Origin: Blastobasis lacticolella
Taxonomy: Eukaryota; Arthropoda; Insecta; Lepidoptera; Blastobasidae
Reading direction: 5' to 3'
Length of the DNA: 64,000 bases
Assembly: GCA_905147135.1 (NCBI GenBank)
Contig: LR990060.1
Coordinates: 574,001 to 638,000, forward strand
This document shows positions 1-11,635 of this stretch, in pieces. The position numbers and the translations under genes were made by a program. Numbering within the stretch: the stretch's first letter is position 1; the number at the start of each line of letters is the position of its first letter. Under the pieces are notes generated by a model, which made no database searches, had not been told where the DNA came from, and saw nothing but the letters and a program-made list of their open reading frames with translations.

Positions 1-483
1 TTTATTTTATTTGTACCCATTTACTATAAGTAGGTATGTTGTAATTTTTAACTAACTTGTAATTTCTGATTAATTTTATTTGAATAAATAAATTATTATT
101 ATTATTATTATAGTTGTACCTATCGTTTTAATACGTTTAGCACTCCATCCAGTTCACGGTTTCATACATATATTTGTAACATCTCTAAAATAACCACATA
201 CCAATCTGACCACACCCTTAGAGTCCCGCCATAATTCAATACTTTCTTCTAACTTAGCGATCACTATTACAATAAGTTCACGAGACAGAGACGGGGCGAT
301 GCGGCGCCCGCGGCGCGGGAGCGAGACAGACGGTCTTTGTCCAAGTTTCAGCTTCCAGGGAGATCGGATGGAAAATTGTAAAAATTCCGACGACTTCGGA
401 AGGTGGTAGGGGTGTCGCTTTCAGAGATCTTTTTACGTTAGTGCTTTTCTGCATCTGCTTTTATTTAAGTTTTTCTTAGGGTT

Positions 484-792
484 CTGTACTTCAAAAAAAT
501 AAAACGGAACGGAATGGAATCCCAACTTTTTTAACAAATTCCGTAGTTTGCAATGTTAGTCGGCCTGTCTGGAATTTCTTAATACAATATATTTTTTTTT
601 TTTATCTCCTGGATCATGGTCAAGGCGGTCAAGGCCTCGTGCACTCGAGCACAAACGGGAAATTAACGCCAACATAATGATAATGATTGCTTTTATTTAA
701 CTAACTCTGCGACTTCTGTACCTCTAAAGAAAAAAAACGGAACAGTAATGTTAGTCAGCCTTCCTAGAATTTCTTAATACGATATATTTGTC
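484..792. repeat. Diverged direct repeat pair around a SINE scrap
   Basis: 484-592 and 717-792 share AAAAAAAACGGAAC, AATGTTAGTC.GCCT and GAATTTCTTAATAC.ATATAT. Confidence 0.6.
606..686 (+). mobile_element. SINE-A 3' fragment
   Basis: CCTGGATCATGGTCAAGGCG ... TTAACGCCAACATAATGA matches only the last 80 bp of SINE-A. Confidence 0.7.
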
Positions 793-855
793 CTCCATAG
801 TGATTAAGTACAGTGGGGTACCTACCTAAGCCCATCGGACAGTAGCGGGTAAGTT

Positions 856-1030
856 GATTCGCTACCACGAAGCTGCCTTGCAAGTAAATCCAAATTGAAT
901 CGCTTTCTATTTTTATGAAAAAACAGGGGTTTTATGAATTTGACATGTATATCTGTATATCTGTGGCTGTGTGGATCTATCTGTGTCATCGTACGGATGG
1001 ACCGATCAACATTAACCGGTCTAGTTTTGA
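856..1030 (+). mobile_element. LINE 3'-end fragment (family E)
   Basis: TTTGACATGTATATCTGTAT, GTCATCGTACGGATGGACC: the GTCTGT-rich, CGGATGGACCGAT type of 3' end seen also at 3035, 5160, 9110, 10085 and 14300. Confidence 0.55.
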
Positions 1031-1046
1031 ATCTAATTGTTATCGT

Positions 1047-1304
1047 GAATAAATAATAATAAATATTCATGGACAAATTCACACAGCGCCATCTAGCCCC
1101 AAACTAAGCGAAGCTATGGGTGCTAGATAACTGATATACTACTTAAATACTTTTTTTTTTAATACATACTTATTATACATAGAACACCCAGACCCGTAAC
1201 AGAAATTAAAATTCATCATTTCAATTTCTGCCCGGCCGGGAATCTAACCCGGGACCTTTTGCGTGGCAGACTGGCATGTTGACCATTGAACCACTCAGGT
1301 CGTC
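1047..1304 (-). mobile_element. SINE-D, tRNA-derived
   Basis: On the minus strand: head GACGACCTGAGTGGTTCAAT, B box GGGTTAGATTCCCGG, body TTTCTGTTACGGGTCTGGG, tail CTAGATGGCGCTGTGTGAA and an ATT-rich end. Confidence 0.85.
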
Positions 1305-1616
1305 TACAATCAACGCCATCTATAAAACTATTAGAACTAATTTTCTTTTAATCGGCCCTCGAATAATCTTCCATTGACTCCCGATAACTGAGACAGCCCT
1401 ACAGGCCAGTATCATACTATTAATTGTAAAAGTGGGTGGATCGAACTCTTTAGGGGGGAAATGGAAGGGGGGGGGGGGCTTCACGATTAAGGTGTTAGAC
1501 TTGAGAGCTCAGGTCGATTGCAGAGATGCCGTTTCTATAAATTGTTGGAGGCGAGATTGAAATATTATTTCTGAATTCATAAAAGTGTAGAAATGGGATT
1601 GTAAGAATTTCACGAG

Positions 1617-1934
1617 AGGTACCAGGTTCGAATGCCACTCCGGCCATGTACCAATGATCCTTTTCTGAGATATATACATTAGTTGAATGCTAATTCAACT
1701 AATGTATATATGCTCTTACGGTGAGGGAGAACACTGTGATAAAACCTGCACGTTCAGGCAACTGAATGTGTGACTATGATCCATCCGGTCAGGTTCCCCT
1801 GGTAGCAGGGTCAAGGATGTCAGATGGCAGTCGCTCTACTGTAATTACCTGATCTGCCAAATCCTGGATCATGGTCAAGGCGGACCCCGGGCCCTCGTGA
1901 GCGAGAGCATAACCAGGACAGTTACGCCAAGATG
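1617..1934 (+). mobile_element. SINE-A, 5'-truncated, with internal palindrome
   Basis: Starts just before the B box (GGTTCGAAT) and runs to GCCAAGATG. A 42-bp palindrome (1670-1711) replaces the normal ACCGATG junction. Confidence 0.85.
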
Positions 1935-1939
1935 TTTTT

Positions 1940-2150
1940 TCTAATAGTGACAATCATCCGCTTGCACATATCAGCGCAATTACAGGCATGAGGCATTTCA
2001 TCTTAGTCCTCACAGTGACAACGCATCTGCGGTTCTGCATTTTTGTCTGTCATTTTTGTCTGCAACCTAAATGATGTTGTGGGCGACAGTTGTTGCTTAC
2101 CATCAGGTGGGCGGTCTGCTCGTTTGTCACTGAGTAAAATAAACAAAGTT
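1940..2150 (+). mobile_element. LINE-like 3' end (family K)
   Basis: CATCTTAGTCCTCACAGTGA, ACGCATCTGCGGTTCTGCAT and CTTACCATCAGGTGGGCGGT, shared with 12115, 16860, 17530, 31610 and 31825. Confidence 0.65.
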
Positions 2151-2159
2151 TTTGTAGTT

Positions 2160-2303
2160 ATGCGACAGATAAACAGTGACTGATGGAAAGTGGTTACCGC
2201 CGCCTATGGACATTAATAATACCAATGTCCGTCTCTACTGAGACCTCCAATATACCTCTTGAACGATCCCATGTCATTGTCCAAAGGAAACACTGTCCTT
2301 ATG
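2160..2303 (-). mobile_element. LINE C-terminus fragment (family C1)
   Basis: Reverse of the GTGTTTCCTTTGGACAATGA ..GGATCGTTCAAGAGGTATAT and CCATAGGCGGCGGT blocks seen at 55385-55752. Confidence 0.7.
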
Positions 2304-2403
2304 GGGTCGAAACATTAATATTAGACTGAACACCAAAAATAACAGTGACTTCCATGTGGCTAACTAGCGAAACACATGCATACGTAGTTTTGCCTATTTA
2401 TCA

Positions 2404-2642
2404 ACAACTAGTTGACCCGGCGCAACTTCGTTCGCGTGGAGTCCTACCCCTAATTACACTTATTTTACCCCTACCTAACCACCCTACCCTTACCCACCTA
2501 CCTACCCTTTGCTTATAAACCTTCCTCTTGCATCACTCTATCTATCTTTGTAAACCGCATTAAAATCCGTTGTGTCGTTTGAAAGATCTAGGCGTATAGA
2601 CGGCGGGAAGCGACTTTGTTTTATACTATGTATAGAAGTAGG
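2404..2642. mobile_element. Repeat F-like element
   Basis: TTGACCCGGCGCAACTTCG, a run of CCTACCC-like units, TTAAAATCCGTTGTGTCGTT and GCGACTTTGTTTTATACTAT; similar at 34960-35225 and, in part, 26195-26355. Confidence 0.6.
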
Positions 2643-3034
2643 ATGAAAACCAAGCCCGGAGTGAATGTTAGACAGAAATTCTTCGTTAAACGAGACAGTA
2701 AGTCTGCTCATGTGTAATTCAATAAAAGATGAAAAAAGTCCTCCCATTCAAATCAATACAATTATTGCTTTATTCTTCACTGTAATGCGATATTTTAAGA
2801 GGGTGAAAAGCGATATTATATCCTCCATTCATGGCTATTGCATTAACAGATTTTTTTGTATGTCTTTTTGTAGTGTATGAGGTTTTGTATTGTATTGTAA
2901 TAATATTTTGCAAATAAGGCACTAATGCGTGAATATTTAATGTCGAGATAAAATCTTGGAATTATCCACAATGGATGTCATATTCGACCAGGAAGTAAAT
3001 TGTTACTCCAAAATCGCATTGTACAATACCTTTT

Positions 3035-3192
3035 TAAACGGCTTTTGTATATCTGAGTATCTGTCTGCGACATCGAAGCTCACGAACGGACTTACCGATT
3101 TGAATGTGGTTTTCTCTATTTGATTAGATATTTCTTAGCTAGTTTAGAGAATATTTAAATATATGTAAACTTGGTCAGGGATTGTCCGAGTT
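3035..3192 (+). mobile_element. LINE 3'-end fragment (family E)
   Basis: ATCTGTCTGCGACATCGAAGC, CCGATTTGAATGTGGTTTTC. Confidence 0.55.
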
Positions 3193-3236
3193 TCTCTGTC
3201 GGTTAGGTTATTTACAATTTTAGTAAATAAGCTGAA

Positions 3237-3599
3237 TGCATCGGTGGCCGAGCGGTTAGAGTATGCGACTCGTAAGCCAGAGGTCCCGGGTTCGAATGTC
3301 GCTCCGGCCATGTACCAATGACTGTTTTCTGAGTTATGTACATTAGTTGAATACTAACCGATGCTCTTACGGTGAGGGAAAACATCGTGATGAAACCTGC
3401 ACATTTAGGCGACTAGATGTGTAATCATTATCCAATCTGGTCAGGTTCCCCTGGTAGCAGGGTCATGGAGGTCAGATGGCAGTCGCTCCACTGTAATTAC
3501 CTGACCTGCCAAATCCTGGATCATGGTCACGGCGAACCCCGGGCCCTCGTGCGCGAGAGCACAACCGGGACATTAACGCCAAGATGAGAGATGAGAGAG
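3237..3599 (+). mobile_element. SINE-A, full-length, with TSD
   Basis: Reference copy: tRNA-like head with A box TGGCCGAGCGG (3246) and B box GGTTCGAAT, a body with CGATGCTCTTACGGTGAGGG and CAGGTTCCCCTGGTAGCAGGG, and a tail CATTAACGCCAAGATGAGAG. Flanked by aagctgaa at 3229-3236 and 3600-3607. Confidence 0.9.
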
Positions 3600-3712
3600 A
3601 AGCTGAAAGCACTACCAACCACCACCAGCTTAACTATATGCTATTAGAAATTAACAAACCTGACAGATAGAAAAACGATGGAAAACCCCAAACCAAGTAC
3701 CTATAAGTTATA

Positions 3713-3973
3713 CATCATCATCACAGCCCATAACAGTCCACTGCAGGACTTAGGGCATCTCCCACGAAAGAAGAGATTCTTGCCATAATCTCCACGCTCA
3801 GCAGGCGGGTTGGAGATCGCAGTGTTTTAAATATAACAATGGAAAACGCTGCTGCCCATTTTCCAGCCTACGGAGACTCTTGATCTTTTGTCTCGATAAC
3901 ATTAGTCGCCTTGTACGACACCCATGAGTGTAAGGGGTTGGTGCTATTCTACTCTGCCGGACACCACACGGCC
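3713..3973 (-). mobile_element. SINE-B part of the composite
   Basis: Reverse of TGGCCGTGTGGTGTCCGGCA...GGGCTGTGATGATGATG, about 260 bp, at the 3' end of the LINE fragment. Confidence 0.85.
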
Positions 3974-4243
3974 AACTGTGTCGTAGTGTGCTATGTGTAA
4001 TAAATGTATTTTCTTCCTTCTTTCTTTCTTTCTTTCAATCCAGTTGTTCGGATATTTGATCCACCTATTTCTTCGGTCTTCGGCCTCTGGGTCTTTTGCC
4101 TTCGACTTTTCCCGCCACCATAAGACGTTCCAGATTGTTGCCAGATTTGGCCAAAACAGCGGCCCACTCGCTGCGTACAGATCGATGATCATCGCTTTGT
4201 ATTCTTCAAATTGTATTAAAACCGACACGTTAGTGCGGTAAGC
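3713..4243 (-). mobile_element. 5'-truncated LINE ending in SINE-B sequence, 13-bp TSD
   Basis: Identical cctataagttata at 3700-3712 and 4244-4256 bound one insertion. On the minus strand it encodes a LINE C-terminus (NLERLMVAGKVEGKRPRGRR, then PKKWVDQI), a stop, a TTTC-rich spacer (4014-4035) and then a whole SINE-B (3973 to 3713), ending in GATGATGATG. Confidence 0.8.
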
Positions 4244-4256
4244 CCTATAAGTTATA

Positions 4257-4960
4257 TAAGCGGTAACGCCATATAAGAAGACTTTAAATCACCCAAGGCT
4301 TAAAAAACAACATTCGCATTTATATTGGTAACAAATCCAACAAATTCGACGGAATTTATAAAAAAACCAACTACATTGAATTCCTTTTATTCCAAAACTT
4401 TTCCGTAACAAAAAAAGCTCTCCAAAAACTCCAAATTCAATTGCAAAATCCCGGAATCAAGAGAATAAGACGTTGGGAGACGATTATTTTGACACATTAT
4501 ACAACACAAATCCCGGGTGTTTACGCAATTTGCAATTTCACAGGTGACTGGGCGCGGGATCGTGCCGCGTCGCCATTGCGCGTCGCTGCACCCAATTTGA
4601 TGCGGTTGGGTGATTTGGATAGGCGAAGAACTTTGTGGTATGAAATTTTTTTGGTATTGTAGTCAGTATTAAAGTTTATGAATGAAATCTTTAGGTCAAG
4701 TTAGCTATTTATGGAGCGTGTTAGCTTTCTCTACAATGTAGAGAACTAAACCTCATGTAGAGTCTACATTATCAGTCTACATTGGCATCATCCTTTTATC
4801 TGTATCTGTCTTTTGTCTTTTATGTGTGTTTGTACCTATTTTACTTTTGTTTAGTATTGAAGTGAAGTGAACATGTAAACGCTAATGGATTTTTGCGATG
4901 TCAAAATAAATCATGTCTATGTCTATGTCTATCTGATAACCCTAACCTCTTGCCTCTGCT
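4257..4960. other. No gene seen
   Basis: Unique-looking AT-rich DNA; a TGTCTA triplet repeat near 4915 and several CTACAT/ATGTAG inverted bits at 4735-4790. The ORF at 4441 matches nothing known to me. Confidence 0.4.
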
Positions 4961-4961
4961 C

Positions 4962-5095
4962 GCCCCACAACTTCGTTAGTTAACAAACTTATCTGAGCCG
5001 GGGACAGCGTCGCTATTGTTGAAATTGACATGACATTTCAAAATGGCGACACTTAGTTCCAGCTTTGGCCACCATGTCAGATAAATTTGTGGCAC
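4962..5095. mobile_element. MITE-7 copy 1
   Basis: Inverted ends (CCACAAC..CTTATCTGAGCCGG / CCATGTCAGATAAATTTGTGG) around TTTCAAAATGGCGACA. Confidence 0.6.
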
Positions 5096-5159
5096 TATAT
5101 TACTATATCTACTTTCGATAAATGAGTCGTCTGATAGAACAAAAAAAGAGGAATGTTAT

Positions 5160-5330
5160 AACTTTGTCGTTTGTTTGTCGTATAGTTCTGTGTGACTGTC
5201 TGTGTCAACCTAGCTGCCGAACGGATGGGCCGATTTCGATGAGGTTTTCTTTATTTGGAAACTAGATTTAGCGAGATAAATTTTATTTCATTAAAATCGG
5301 TTTAGTACCTACTATATATTATGAATGACT
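5160..5330 (+). mobile_element. LINE 3'-end fragment (family E)
   Basis: CTGTCTGTGTCAACCTAGCT, CGATTTCGATGAGGTTTTC, AAAATCGGTTTAGTACC. Confidence 0.55.
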
Positions 5331-5748
5331 TATTCCAACTGACAATACTTAAGTGGTGATCGGGCGTGATGCAAGTAACTGATACAGGTCAATGTACGAA
5401 TTTTTTTCTTTAACGTCTTTGCTTTAAAGCTTCAAGTCTTCTTTTTGAACATGGGTGTCCTAAGGCCAATGGATATAAAGATTGGATACAAAAGTTACCG
5501 ATTGCATGTCTGTACCATAGACCACCGGACAATGGGTAGCTTCCATCTAAAATCCTCAAGGGTTAAAGCCTAACGATGTTTAACATTCAGCAATTTGTTT
5601 TACATTACACGGTTTTACGGCAGACAAACAGGTAAGCAAGCCATCTAAAGGAAAGTGGTCATTGCCTCCTAATATGGACATCAGCAGCATCGAGGCAGTA
5701 AGCAATGGATAGTTTACGGTTTGTTGATAGTCGTCATCTGGTGATGGT

Positions 5749-6058
5749 CATTTGGCGTTAAAAGTCTGCTTGTGCTCTCGCGCGCGAGGGCCCTTGGTCC
5801 GCCTTGACCATGATCTACGATTTAGCAGATCAGGTAATTTTAGTGGAGCGGCTACCTTCGTGGCACTGTTAACAGGCAACCTGACCAGACTGGATCATGG
5901 TTACTCGCCCGAATGTGCAGGTTTCATTTCATCACCTTTCCGTAAGAGCATCGGTTAGTGTTCAACTGATGTACGTAACTCGAATAAGATTTATTTATGT
6001 TGTCGGCACAGGGATTTGAACCCAGTACCTCAGGGTATGAGTCGGACCCTTTATCCAT
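5749..6058 (-). mobile_element. SINE-A
   Basis: Reverse copy from TTTGGCGTTAA (tail) to a degraded head GATTTGAACCC..GAGTCGGA. The right part is diverged. Confidence 0.8.
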
Positions 6059-6059
6059 G

Positions 6060-7336
6060 AGTTATTATTATATTAACCTGTGTCATCCCATCGCTTCATA
6101 GTGATGATGAAAAGTCGTAAGGTGCGTAACTCTGTTGCAATCTATTCTTGATTTCAATGATTGAAATTGTTTCTTTTGCGATTCCGTATCATCGATTTCA
6201 TGGGTGAAACTATTAAATAGACCATAAGTACCCGCATAGGTACAAATTTAAATCATTGAAATCAGAAAATTGTTGGCAACAGATTTACGTAATTAGTCTA
6301 CAGATTGAAAATCAATCATCAGGTTGATAGGTTGATGCAGCTCACATGGCTTATGCTGACAAAGGAAGACTATTAAAATTCTATAGGTAGCAATGTCAGT
6401 CACATGTCAAACCCCTTCAACATTAGAATAAACGGAATAACAAAATAAAAGAAGAAATTTTTAAACCTATACAAATTTGCTTTGAATTGCTCTATCTCCC
6501 ACGCAAAAAGGAAAAAATAATCTTAAGTCACATTAGAAATTGAATTTTATTCCTAAGAAATAGAGTCTCAAGTCGCAATGCTGGGAGAATCTGGTCTATT
6601 CTCAACAAAAATATTTTATCAAGCACAAAGGTTATAAAAACAGTTTTTCGGTCGATTCTGCAATCATTTCGAACAATAAGTAATTGATACGACTTCGGTG
6701 GTTTTAAATAACCACTGGGCCAATTTAATGGGGTCTTTCACTTGTTCCGGGTTTACTTAGGCGAGTACTACTGTCGGGGGTACACTTAAATTGGTTGTAA
6801 AACAGAACTTTACCTGCCATTATGTTGAAATTTTCAATGAGTGGTTTTATTTAGACTATTTTTTTCCACAAATTTTTTTGTACAATTAAAATTATATTGC
6901 GGTTTAAATGCTCACAGCTGTGCCTCCAAAGTATTGAATGACAGTATCTTTGTTGCTTTTATTTTGGAAAAAAATATCAACCCGTTGTAGTTTTTGGAAT
7001 AGTTTTTTATAATTACTGATTTTTAAGAGAAATACATCCTTTTTACAAAATGCTTATCAGCGAATCAAGGATGTGGACACTTTGCGATTCTATTTTATGT
7101 TTTCAAAGATGAGGAAACGGCTTTCTGTTTCGTAAATTTTACAAAAAGAACTGAGAAAGTGTAAGATTTCTTCCTAACTTTCATAATGCTGATCTTAAAA
7201 ACCAAAAGCTTATTTTTTTTTATTATCGGAAGTGACTACAGATTTTATGCCACACAATGTAGGTAAGTACATTTTTTTACATTATAAAAGAAATTTAATA
7301 AATAATTACAGTATTCGTGAGTACAAAAAAAATACA
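6060..7336. other. No feature recognised
   Basis: AT-rich, no repeat family of this window, no ORF over 60 codons. A short near-inverted pair, TTGAAATTGTTTC and TCATTGAAATCAGAAAATTG, around 6160-6270. Confidence 0.4.
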
Positions 7337-7447
7337 TAAGTGCGATCTCCAACCCACCTGCCAAGCGTGGAGATTATGGCAATAACGTCCCTTTTCGTGG
7401 GAGAGGCCCTAAGTCCTGCAGTAGAAAGTTATGGGCTGCGACGATAA
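7337..7447 (+). mobile_element. SINE-B 3' half
   Basis: GTGCGATCTCCAACCCACC to ATGGGCTGCGACGAT. Confidence 0.8.
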
Positions 7448-7449
7448 AT

Positions 7450-8450
7450 TATAAAGGTGATACCAAAAGGGCACCTAAATGCGCATCTCTCCAGTCACCA
7501 GGGTAAAAAAGGAACATGGTGACAAATAGTTTCGCTTAACATAAATTCAGGCTGGACCGCCTTTTAAACCTCTCTAACAGTACTTTTTGTGTAAGAAAAC
7601 CCCTCTTTAAGCGTCGAGCTTTAAAAATTACACCAATTAGAACCCGAAATGGACCAAAAGAATGGTAAATAACATCCCAACTGTGTAATCGCATCAACGG
7701 CCAAATTAAATTAAACGATTCTATGCTACCGATACCCTCCCACTAATTTAGGAAAAAAATCGCTTATAAAAAATATTGCTTACAGCTAGCCACGCCCCTA
7801 AACAATGACCACAAAAGAATCAAACGTCAAATATTTGAAACGACTTCCTTTGTTTGCGGCCACCACGGTATGAGAATCACCCCGCACAAATGAAAGTGAA
7901 CTTAATTACTCAAATTTTAAAGTCCACTTTTCTTTAATACGTAAAGCTAACGTATACTAAATACGTTTTCAGAGAGTAATTCATTAACAATTACCAAGGT
8001 ACCCATTATGTCAGTGCCAACAATAAATGAGTACAATAAAACAATAAGCGGAGTGGTTTCAAGCAAAGCACTCACAATACAATAAAGTACAATGCGTGCA
8101 ATTAATACAATAAATCAAGTCAACGAGTATCGTGTGGCGATCGCATTGTGCTGTAAGTCCCCCGGTAAGATGCGAGGGCTTTGTTGTATGAACTTTGGAT
8201 TCGGTTTCGGCTAACTGTGCGATTGCTGTGTTTAACTGTAATTTCAAGTTGTTTTGAAGGTTTTTTAAATACAATTTTGTGAGAAACGAATGTGATAACT
8301 GTCATCCATAACATCTACGGGACATGCACATCTGCGTCCAAATGACAGGACCATGGGTGTCGTCGTTTTTGGTAGCCTCGTCGCTTCCGGAGATTTTTAG
8401 CACCCCCTGCCCTGGCCGGGTACTGGGGGCCGTGGCCTGTGTCTACCTTT
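7450..8450. other. No feature recognised
   Basis: Unique-looking sequence. Two overlapping minus ORFs (8059-8314) carry no motif. The end (8395-8450) is GC-rich. Confidence 0.4.
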
Positions 8451-8454
8451 TTTT

Positions 8455-8560
8455 TATAGCACTAAGAAGGCAGATAGGCTTACGACCTGCCTGATGGTAA
8501 GCAGTCACCGCAGCCTATGGACGTTTGCAATACCAGGGGCATCACCCACGCGGTGTCGAT
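8455..8560 (-). mobile_element. LINE 3'-end (family C3)
   Basis: GCTTACGACCTGCCTGATGG, GCAGTCACCGCAGCCTATGG, CAATACCAGGGGCATCACCC; also at 14616, 34094 and (forward) 55103. Confidence 0.65.
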
Positions 8561-8564
8561 CACT

Positions 8565-8745
8565 TGTCATGCTGGGAGGGATTGCCATAATCGCCACGCT
8601 AGGCAGGCGGGTTGGCGATCGCAGTAAATGCATGGCCCAGAAGGATGCCGCGGGCTATCCTCCGGATCTGTCCCTTACTCGCCTCTTACGACACCCACGA
8701 GAAGTTCTGCAGTGGACTGATATGGGCTGTGATGATGATGAGGCT
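8565..8745. mobile_element. SINE-B-like chimera
   Basis: The left part is reverse SINE-B-like (GATTGCCATAATCGCCACGC, GGCGGGTTGGCGATCGCAGT); the right part is forward (CTGCAGTGGACTGATATGGG, GATGATGATGAG). The 8494-9012 ORF through here has no meaning of its own. Confidence 0.55.
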
Positions 8746-9105
8746 TCCTGTGAGTGTCCTACCAGCTGTACAATGGAGAATGTTCTGAAGAACTTTTTTG
8801 ATCTGGTGCTCACAGCGCAATATCGCCATCGCAGCACCCGCTGCAGACTGGGTACTCCTCCTCATTATTGTGGACCCTGTCTTGGTATCCACGCGAAGGT
8901 TGGAAAGGTCTTTCGATTTATTCGGATGTGGAATGGGCCCCCAGCCACATTGTTTCCCGTGAGACATGAGAACCTTCAGGAAGAGGTCTCGTTGGAGGCT
9001 GCAACGTATTAGTGGTGTCTCGGGTGTTGCTGATGTCGATAGGCGGCGGTGACCAATTCCATTAGGTGGCACGCATGTTTGTTTGTCTGCCTTATGACAC
9101 AAAAT
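8745..9105 (+). mobile_element. LINE C-terminus, degraded (family C1)
   Basis: Reads MENVLKNFFDLVLTAQYRHR..., then frameshifts; RMWNGPPATLFP corresponds to RMWNELPATVFP at 55550. Ends AGGCGGCGGTGACC and a CTGCCTTATGACAC tail. Confidence 0.75.
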
Positions 9106-9109
9106 AACC

Positions 9110-9375
9110 TAACCAACAGAAAAAGTCGTATAAGCCCCGACCAAGTTTGCATATACAAAAAGAAATTTTAAACTACTTAACAGATGTTAACGAAACAAAG
9201 CTAAGAACCATCTCGATTGGTTTTCAAATAAAGGATACCACATCCAAAGCGGTCCATCCGTTCGGCTACGATGCCACAGACAGACACACACTTCCACACA
9301 TACAGAGAGCCACAGATACATAGACATCGTCAAACTTATACCACCCCTCTTTTTTCGTCGGGGAGTAATTAGCCC
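9110..9375 (-). mobile_element. LINE 3'-end (family E)
   Basis: CCATCCGTTCGGCTACGATG, repeated ACAGACACAC-type units, CTTATACCACCCCTCTTTTT. Confidence 0.65.
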
Positions 9376-9814
9376 AAAACCTAAGTCATTCTTAGGTCCC
9401 CAGTCCTTAGTCCTTACTTAGGTCGTCAGTATTCCGTAAGATTGGCCAAGCGGTACCCACTTGCGTTATATTTACCAATCATTTGATTATCCAATCTAGA
9501 ATTTCCTCAATCCGCCTACTTGGCTAATTGAACTACGAGTTAAGCACTCGATTTAATAATTAAGTTCAACAATGAAGCTCTCAAGGATTGGGCAACTGTT
9601 TGCTCTGGCCGTACGAGACTGAATGCTTTTTTTTGGATGGTGCGCAAAACAAGTTTTTATCTGGTATGGCAAAGTAGAACGAAGTAAAACACAAGGACCT
9701 GAAAAAAACACGTATATCAATTTTTTGGCCTAGGAGGCACAGGGACGGACGGTCCGGTTGAAAACCTCTGTAATACCCATCTCATACGAATGAATCTATC
9801 AATTCACATGATGA

Positions 9815-9895
9815 AACGTGGCCACCGTCGGCCAGGACATCGGCAACTGCATCTGCAAGGGGAGTGGGTGCGGTGCCGGCCTTTAAGGTACCTGC
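9815..9895. mobile_element. LINE fragment (family J)
   Basis: GGCCACCGTCGGCCAGGACA and GTGCCGGCCTTTAAGG; related pieces at 22043-22110 and 24775-24860. Confidence 0.5.
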
Positions 9896-10084
9896 AGACA
9901 TGCATTTTGATGAACCCCATGTTGTGCATGTATGGCGTGTATCGGTGCCCGGTGTCTCGCCGGAGTGAGCGCTCGTACTCACTGATCGGTCTGCATGCGT
10001 CGCCCCCTACCTGGATGAGCTCGCATAACTTTCCCTTTGCTTCCCATTCGAGTTTTGACGTTTTAAAAGATATTTATTAACGTA

Positions 10085-10385
10085 ATCCTAAATCTTTTTC
10101 CATGGTATCCTGGACGACGACGGCCGCACATCGTCAGGTCGACAGTCTGACCGTGCGCCTCCCGACAACCCCCGACCAAGTTTACATAAACTCAAATATA
10201 TTATAAACTGCTGAACCGATTTTATTTTAATAATGTAAGAACCATCTAGATTAAACTGGCTTTTGAACATAGAAAACCGCATCCAAATCGGTCCATCCGT
10301 TCGGGAGCTACGATGACACAGAGTGACAGAGCGATATATACACACATCCAGCTTATAACACCTCTCTCTTTTGTCGGAGATTAAA
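10085..10385 (-). mobile_element. LINE 3'-end (family E)
   Basis: CATCCAAATCGGTCCATCCG, GGGAGCTACGATGACACAG, CTTATAACACCTCTCTCTTT. Confidence 0.65.
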
Positions 10386-10499
10386 AAGCAGTTTCCATTG
10401 CTGTCGGTACCAACCAACCTGACCCGCGCTCGCCTTGTGGCGGTTGCGGCGCGTGTTTACCACGACCATCCGATACCGGACAGGCGGGGAGAGAAGTGG

Positions 10500-11130
10500 A
10501 AACAGATCAGAACAACAGTCAGATACTTACTTACTGCGCTGACTCAGCGACCCAAAGTGTATCTTGGCCTCCGACACCAGAGATCGCCTCCTTTTAATAT
10601 CCTTTTTTTTTTTTTTTTTTTACGTGGGGAAAATCCATTTGCGGACATCTTTACGGAGAAGATTATGTGGGACTCGCCTGTTACAGTCCTACCCACTAAA
10701 AACCACCACGTTTCCCCTCATGTTCTCTTTCTCAACAAGATTACGGGACCGCTTAGCACACTCCGCAATCTCGTTGAAGAGTAGTTTGCTAGTATGGCAA
10801 CCACCTCTTACTATCTCTGCTCTCAATTTTCTTACGGGCTTACGTTAAGCCTTCATTGGCTCTTCGCCTGGCCCGCGCTCTCCGGCTCGGCAGAGACAGC
10901 GGATCCCGCTCCCGCTCCCGTTCTTCGGTCTCCTTCTGCGACATAACCTCTTCGGAGAAGGTAATTACTGCCTCCCATGACCTCTTGTTATCAACCATAC
11001 GGGACATGACGATTGGAGGATCCTTTTAATATCCTGCGCCATATCCTGCCAATCGAGGATTCCTAGTGCGTGCAGGTCCTTTATTATTTCATCCATCCAG
11101 CGATATCTGGGTAAGATGCAGGACTAGAAT
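10500..11130 (-). mobile_element. Degenerate LINE coding remnants
   Basis: 10510-10580 resembles the last codons of the family at 52985. 10660-11060 on the minus strand contains SEEVMSQKETEERERERDP and further Arg-rich sequence without a long ORF. An A/T tract lies at 10602-10621. No RT motif was seen. Confidence 0.45.
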
Positions 11131-11635
11131 CATCTTTTGGCGGTGAAGGGATAAGGTAGCCGCCAATGTTGGCAGGCGAAGATGGAGAAGGTGGAAAAGG
11201 GTAATTACCCACCTGGCCCTGTGTTGTGACCAGGTGACTAGGGTCCCGGGGTTCGACAGTTGATGGTCGGAAGTGGTATTAATATCGCGAAAGTTCCTTC
11301 TCTAGTGCGATGCAGGAACGGTCAGCGCCATCTATGTGCTGATGCTTGCCAACCTTATGTTTGTGTACTCGTAATGTGCATATTATTGAGTTTCCCTATT
11401 ATAGCGATATTATTTTTATATCGTATGGCTTTTGAATTCCTACTGCTACTTAAATTTTAGAATTTTCAATTTGCATTTGGTCAAGTAGGCGAGAGCTTCG
11501 GCCGAAAGAAACTAAAAATATTCCGCGATAGATGTCGCTACAATCTCATATCAGCCACAGGACGATGGTCCTGGTGCGTGTGTGAGAGATGTCTCAGCTC
11601 TAGGATGTACTCTACAGTACTTGTGGCCATCAAGC

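Noticed and set aside
3246..3310. tRNA genes at SINE heads (also 18900, 56380, 54270 and others)
   Set aside because: A and B boxes are present, but no acceptor-stem pairing is evident and each head continues into the SINE body, so these are SINE promoters.
8494..9012. 172-codon ORF as a gene
   Set aside because: It runs across a C3 3' end, a SINE-B chimera and a C1 LINE fragment; composite of dead repeats.
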